Below, in pieces: positions 13,650 through 17,155 of a stretch of 17,155 bases of DNA. How positions within the stretch are numbered: the stretch's first letter is position 1; every line of letters begins with the position of its first letter. The notes under the pieces were generated by a model. That model did not search any database, was not told the origin of the DNA, and was given only the letters and a program-made list of their open reading frames with translations. The translations under genes were made by a program, and so were the position numbers. Source of the DNA: Oscillospiraceae bacterium (GTDB lineage Bacteria; Bacillota; Clostridia; Oscillospirales; Acutalibacteraceae); assembly GCA_031262125.1 (NCBI GenBank), contig JAISII010000121.1:1-17155 (forward strand), given 5' to 3'.

Positions 13650-14660
13650 CTATTCATAACCGTTTTTGTTGTTAGATTGCCAATTCCACGAGTCTCGGCA
13701 CATATCTTGCAGGTCTTTTTCGGCTTGCCAGCCCAAGAGGTTACGTGCTTTTGCGGGGTCTGCGTAACATTCGGCAATGTCGCCAGGGCGGCGGGCTTTT
13801 ATTACATATGGTATTTTTAGTCCGTTTGCTTGCTCAAATGCCTTAACAATATCCAGCACGCTGTAGCCTATGCCCGTACCTAAGTTAACAATCTCGGTGC
13901 CGGTATGTTTTTCTGCATATTCAATTGCTTTAATATGCCCTTTTGCCAAATCTACCACGTGGATATAATCACGCACGCCTGTGCCGTCGGGGGTGTTGTA
14001 ATCGTCCCCAAAAACTCCTAAGCTTGGCAGTTTGCCCACCGCTACTTGAGTTATATATGGCATAAGATTATTAGGTATGCCGTTGGGGTTTTCTCCAATG
14101 CGTCCGCTTTTGTGTGCACCAATTGGGTTAAAGTAACGCAACAGCACAACAGACAAACTCTCGTCGGCAGCCGATACATCGGTTAAAATTTCTTCAATCA
14201 TCAGCTTTGTGCGACCATAGGGGTTGGTACAGCCCGTTTTCATGCCCTCACGCAGGGGTACACTTTCGGGTATGCCGTACACAGTTGCCGAAGAACTGAA
14301 CACAAGTTTGGTAACATTGTTCTTTTTCATAACTTCCAACAGGGCAAATGTGGTGTCAAGGTTGTTCCTGTAATACATAAGAGGTTTTTCGCAGCTTTCA
14401 CCTACTGCTTTAAAACCCGCAAAATGAATAACGGCATCGATTTTGTTTTCTTTAAAAACTTTGTCAAGTTTTTCGTTGTCGGCAACATCAATGTTATAAA
14501 ACGGAATTTTCGTGTTCGTAAGCTCCTCAAGGCGTTTTAGCACCTCGGGGCAAGAATTTGAAAAATCGTCTGCAATAACTGCACTGTGCCCGGCGTTAAT
14601 CAGTTCTACGCATGTGTGGCTGCCGATATATCCGGCTCCGCCTGCAAGTAAAATGTTCAT
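13650..14660 (-). CDS. galE: UDP-glucose 4-epimerase
   Basis: The enzyme interconverts UDP-glucose and UDP-galactose with a tightly bound NAD, linking galactose use to cell-surface polysaccharide synthesis. The 336-residue length is typical. The Rossmann motif GGAGYIGSH (7-15), HFAGFKAVGES (79-89), the SSS region with catalytic Ser124 (SSSATVYG, 122-129) and YGRTK with Tyr148 and Lys152 are all present, as is the conserved RYFNPIGAH. ATG 14660 follows AAGGAGG. It is 57 nt downstream of htpG with no clear terminator between, so some cotranscription is possible. No Leloir-pathway genes (galK, galT) are in the window. Confidence 0.96.
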   Translation of the reverse strand: MNILLAGGAGYIGSHTCVELINAGHSAVIADDFSNSCPEVLKRLEELTNTKIPFYNIDVADNEKLDKVFKENKIDAVIHFAGFKAVGESCEKPLMYYRNNLDTTFALLEVMKKNNVTKLVFSSSATVYGIPESVPLREGMKTGCTNPYGRTKLMIEEILTDVSAADESLSVVLLRYFNPIGAHKSGRIGENPNGIPNNLMPYITQVAVGKLPSLGVFGDDYNTPDGTGVRDYIHVVDLAKGHIKAIEYAEKHTGTEIVNLGTGIGYSVLDIVKAFEQANGLKIPYVIKARRPGDIAECYADPAKARNLLGWQAEKDLQDMCRDSWNWQSNNKNGYE

Positions 14661-14717
14661 TGGTTCCTCCTTATACTATTTATAATACTTTTTAGTTTAG
14701 CAATAAGTTGCAAAAAT

Positions 14718-16604
14718 TTAGATGAATAATTCACATACCAAATCGGTGTAGCCCGAGGGGTCGTCTAAGTTTAAGCCGGCAATAATTCGTGCTTGACTGT
14801 ATAGCAGCTCGGCATATTTTGCCGCTTTTTCGGGGTTTGCCGCAATTGCCGCTTTGGTTGCCGCAATTGCCGGGTGGCTTGGGTTAATCTCTAAAACCCG
14901 TTTTGCCTTAACATTGGCGGTTGGGTTAACCTGTGCCATATATTTTTCCATCTCGAACGATACTCCGCCCTTTGCCGTAAGGCACACGGGGTGGCTTTTT
15001 AACTTTTTCGAGATTTCTACGTCGTCTACCTTTTGCCCCAGTGTTTCTTTTACAAAAGCAACAACGTCCGAGTAATCCTCTTGCTTTTCTTCGGTTGGCT
15101 CGTTTGTTTGTTCAATTTCGGGGTCTTCGTTTAAAATTGAACGGAAGTCTTTTTCGTTATAGCTGCGAAGGCTTTGCAGTGTAAACTCGTCAATTTCGTC
15201 GGTTAAATAAAGAATTTCGTAGCCGTTGTCTTTTAAAAGCTCGGTTTGCGGCAGCTTGTCGATAGTATTTACGCTCTCGCCCAACGCATAATAAATATAC
15301 TTTTGGCTTTCTTTCATTCGTTCGGTATATTCTGCCAAAGTTACGTTTTTCTTCTCGCTTGACGAATAAAACAAAAACAAATCTTTAACTTGGTCTTTAT
15401 CCAGCCCAAAATTGTTAACCGCACCGTATTTTATAATCCGTCCAAAGCCTTCAAAAAACTTTTCGTACTCTTCTCTGTTGTTTTTAAGCAGATTTTGCAG
15501 CTCGGTTTTTATTTTTTTTGCAAGGTTTTGCGAAATTATTTTAAGCTGGCGGTCGTGCTGCAACAGCTCTCGGCTGATATTAAGCGACAAATCGGGAGAG
15601 TCAACAATCCCCCTAACAAACCGAAAATGCTCGGGCAACAAATCGGCACAGCTTTCCATTATCATAACGCCGCTGCTGTACAGCTGCAAGCCGGGCTTGT
15701 ACTCTTTTGTGTAGTAATCGTACGGAGGCTTTTGCGGCACAAACAACAACGCTTTGTATGTAACCACACCCTCAACCGCTGTTTGAATTGTGTGCAAAGG
15801 CGGCTCGAAATCATAAAACTTTTCTTTATAAAAATCGTCATATTCCTCTTTGGTAACATCTTTTTTGTTTTTTTGCCAAAGGGGAACCATACTGTTAAGT
15901 GTGCGGGTTTCGGTAGCCGTTTCAAACTCAGGGGTATCCTCATCCTCGGTGCCGGGCTTGATTTTACGTGTTTCGACATCCATAATAATAGGAAAGCGTA
16001 TGTAATCGGAATATTTTTTAACCAAATCGGCAATTTTAAAGCTCTCTAAAAATTCGCCATACTTTTCGTCGTCGGTATCATCCTTTATATATAGTATAAT
16101 CTCTGTTCTCGGAGTTTCAAGCTCACATTCGGCTATGGTGTAGCCGTCCGCACCCTCACTTTGCCAAATATACCCGCTTTCGGCTTTATATTTTTTGGTT
16201 TTTACCACAATTTTTTTGGCAACCATAAAAGCAGAGTAAAAACCTACGCCAAACTGCCCTATAATGTCGATATCCTCGGTTTTTGCGTTTTGCTGCTTAA
16301 AGTTGTAGGAGCCGCTTGCGGCAATTGTGCCCAAATTGTTTTCCAAATCTTCCTTGTCCATACCAATGCCGTTATCACGCACGGTTAGGGTTCGGGCTTG
16401 TTTATCGCTTGCTATTTCTATTTTAAAATCGCTGCGGCTAAGCCCCAATTTGTCGTCGGTTAGGGCTATAAAACACATTTTGTCAATAGCATCCGAAGCG
16501 TTGGAAATAAGCTCCCGCAAAAAAATCTCTTTATGAGTATAAATCGAGTTAATCATCAAATCCAGCAGACGTTTAGATTCTGACTTGAACTGCTTTTTTG
16601 CCAT
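14718..16604 (-). CDS. htpG: Molecular chaperone HtpG (Hsp90)
   Basis: This ATP-dependent cytosolic chaperone of the Hsp90 family has 628 residues, close to the family norm. The N-terminal GHKL ATPase domain shows ELISNASDA, DNGIGM and GQFGVGFYSAF. The middle domain includes VPLWQKNKKDVT, the SSGVMIM stretch and DSPDLSLNISRELLQ, and the C-terminal dimerisation domain follows. ATG 16604 (MAKKQFKSESKRLLDL) fits the family start and has AGAGGA upstream; the frame is open to 16646 but the extra residues precede the ribosome binding site. No CIRCE or other heat-shock operator is seen near the promoter, so control by HrcA is not supported. Confidence 0.97.
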   Translation of the reverse strand: MAKKQFKSESKRLLDLMINSIYTHKEIFLRELISNASDAIDKMCFIALTDDKLGLSRSDFKIEIASDKQARTLTVRDNGIGMDKEDLENNLGTIAASGSYNFKQQNAKTEDIDIIGQFGVGFYSAFMVAKKIVVKTKKYKAESGYIWQSEGADGYTIAECELETPRTEIILYIKDDTDDEKYGEFLESFKIADLVKKYSDYIRFPIIMDVETRKIKPGTEDEDTPEFETATETRTLNSMVPLWQKNKKDVTKEEYDDFYKEKFYDFEPPLHTIQTAVEGVVTYKALLFVPQKPPYDYYTKEYKPGLQLYSSGVMIMESCADLLPEHFRFVRGIVDSPDLSLNISRELLQHDRQLKIISQNLAKKIKTELQNLLKNNREEYEKFFEGFGRIIKYGAVNNFGLDKDQVKDLFLFYSSSEKKNVTLAEYTERMKESQKYIYYALGESVNTIDKLPQTELLKDNGYEILYLTDEIDEFTLQSLRSYNEKDFRSILNEDPEIEQTNEPTEEKQEDYSDVVAFVKETLGQKVDDVEISKKLKSHPVCLTAKGGVSFEMEKYMAQVNPTANVKAKRVLEINPSHPAIAATKAAIAANPEKAAKYAELLYSQARIIAGLNLDDPSGYTDLVCELFI

Positions 16605-16646
16605 TTTTGCAATATCCTCTTTCTTTATAATTTGTAATATAAACAT

Positions 16647-16675
16647 ATTTTAATACATTTTTCGCAGAATTTCAA
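16647..16675 (-). promoter_or_regulatory. Promoter of htpG
   Basis: On the minus strand, TTGAAA (16670-16675) and TAAAAT (16647-16652) are separated by 17 nt, about 45 nt upstream of the start. It is back to back with the plus-strand promoter at 16694-16722. Confidence 0.7.
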
Positions 16676-16693
16676 GCCTTTTTATTTTGGCAA

Positions 16694-16722
16694 TTGCATT
16701 ATTTGGTTAAAAATGGTATAAT
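16694..16722 (+). promoter_or_regulatory. Promoter of the right-edge gene
   Basis: TTGCAT (16694-16699) and extended -10 TGGTATAAT (TATAAT 16717-16722) are separated by 17 nt. The leader to the start at 16765 would be about 35 nt. The -35 overlaps the palindrome GCAATTGC (16690-16697). Confidence 0.78.
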
Positions 16723-16764
16723 GCTTTTGTAAAATCGGGTAAAATAATATGTATGTTTTGAGGA

Positions 16765-17155
16765 GTGAGCAAAATCGCTAACTATTACCTTAGGGTTTTA
16801 AAAGGGGTACGCCTTAACAAAATTAAGGGTGTAATAAACTCGGTGCATAAAAAATGCGGCAAAAACAAAGCTTTAACTTTTTTAGACATTATTTGGTGCT
16901 TTGTACGCTACCGTGCGGGCTATATGGACTATGAGCTTTTTGAGTTTTTTAATTGCACAGGGGCAGAGCGTAAAACCTATGTTACCCGCTTTAAAAACCG
17001 CAAGCTTATAGAACGCTTTAATAACCCCGAATTTGACTGGATTTTTGACAAAAAAAGCGAGTTTGACAAGCACTTTAAAGATTTTTTGGGGCGGGAGTTT
17101 TTGCCCGTTGCAGATGCGACGCCCGATAATTTAGCTAAATTTGCCGCAGGCAAAG
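16765..17155 (+). CDS. Partial gene, sugar-transfer-associated ATP-grasp-like
   Basis: The frame is open to the window edge, giving about 130 residues starting (M)SKIANYYLRVLKGVRLNKI. Later segments, YMDYELFEFFNCTGAERKTYVTRFKNRKLIERFNN and FDKKSEFDKHFKDFLGREFLP in overlapping pieces, resemble the N-terminus of sugar-transfer-associated ATP-grasp proteins found in polysaccharide loci; the ATP-grasp core lies beyond the edge. GTG 16765 is the only conventional in-frame start after a TGA at 16759. However, the Shine-Dalgarno-like AGGAGTGA (16761-16768) overlaps it, so the true start may be a non-standard ATC at 16774 or lie further in. The family call rests on pattern memory only. Confidence 0.6.
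   Translation, partial: MSKIANYYLRVLKGVRLNKIKGVINSVHKKCGKNKALTFLDIIWCFVRYRAGYMDYELFEFFNCTGAERKTYVTRFKNRKLIERFNNPEFDWIFDKKSEFDKHFKDFLGREFLPVADATPDNLAKFAAGK

Noticed and set aside
16605..16765. Heat-shock operator (CIRCE) near htpG
   Set aside because: No TTAGCACTC-N9-GAGTGCTAA inverted repeat or close variant was found in the divergent intergenic region.

Overview
The window is AT-rich, has strong AGGAGG-type ribosome binding sites and TTGnnn-N17-TATAAT promoters, and carries a SCIFF ranthipeptide locus (scfA/scfB). The SCIFF locus is a hallmark of class Clostridia. Together with secreted proteins bearing starch-binding-like, cohesin-like and LysM modules, this suggests an anaerobic gut-type clostridium, possibly of the Oscillospirales/Ruminococcaceae. 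That placement is inferred from gene content only. Nothing in the window looks like a phage, transposase, tRNA, rRNA or CRISPR array.

Layout from left to right. (1) 1-1398, plus strand: rpsT with its own promoter and terminator, then prmC. (2) 1395-2398, minus strand: luxS behind an 86-residue unknown protein, driven by a near-consensus promoter with a ~220-nt, highly structured leader. (3) 2414-4287, minus strand: a secreted two-part protein of unknown function and a single-pass membrane protein, probably cotranscribed; their promoter lies in the edge of a 122-bp palindrome. (4) 4393-7561, minus strand: the SCIFF operon, in order the precursor peptide scfA, the radical SAM/SPASM maturase scfB, and an FAD-dependent oxidoreductase whose start overlaps scfB by 14 nt. 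(5) 7594-9012, minus strand: a PLP-dependent Orn/Lys/Arg decarboxylase-family enzyme. (6) 9098-13576, minus strand: three exported surface proteins with cohesin-like beta-sandwich domains. Two have LysM modules, Pro/Thr/Glu repeat linkers and sortase-like C-terminal tails; one has a CBM26-like starch-binding module. (7) 13650-16675, minus strand: galE and htpG. (8) 16694-17155, plus strand: the start of a gene resembling sugar-transfer-associated ATP-grasp proteins, cut by the window edge.

Housekeeping functions (rpsT, prmC, htpG, galE) are interleaved with functions facing outside the cell: LuxS-dependent methyl recycling and possible AI-2 production, a modified peptide, and a surface assembly that looks built for polysaccharide, probably starch, capture. 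The observations most worth following up are the SCIFF operon with a coupled flavoprotein and a Gly where the characterised thioether acceptor Thr would be, the cohesin-like/CBM26/LysM surface cluster with a 23-copy 12-bp repeat, and the structured leader upstream of the small protein and luxS.
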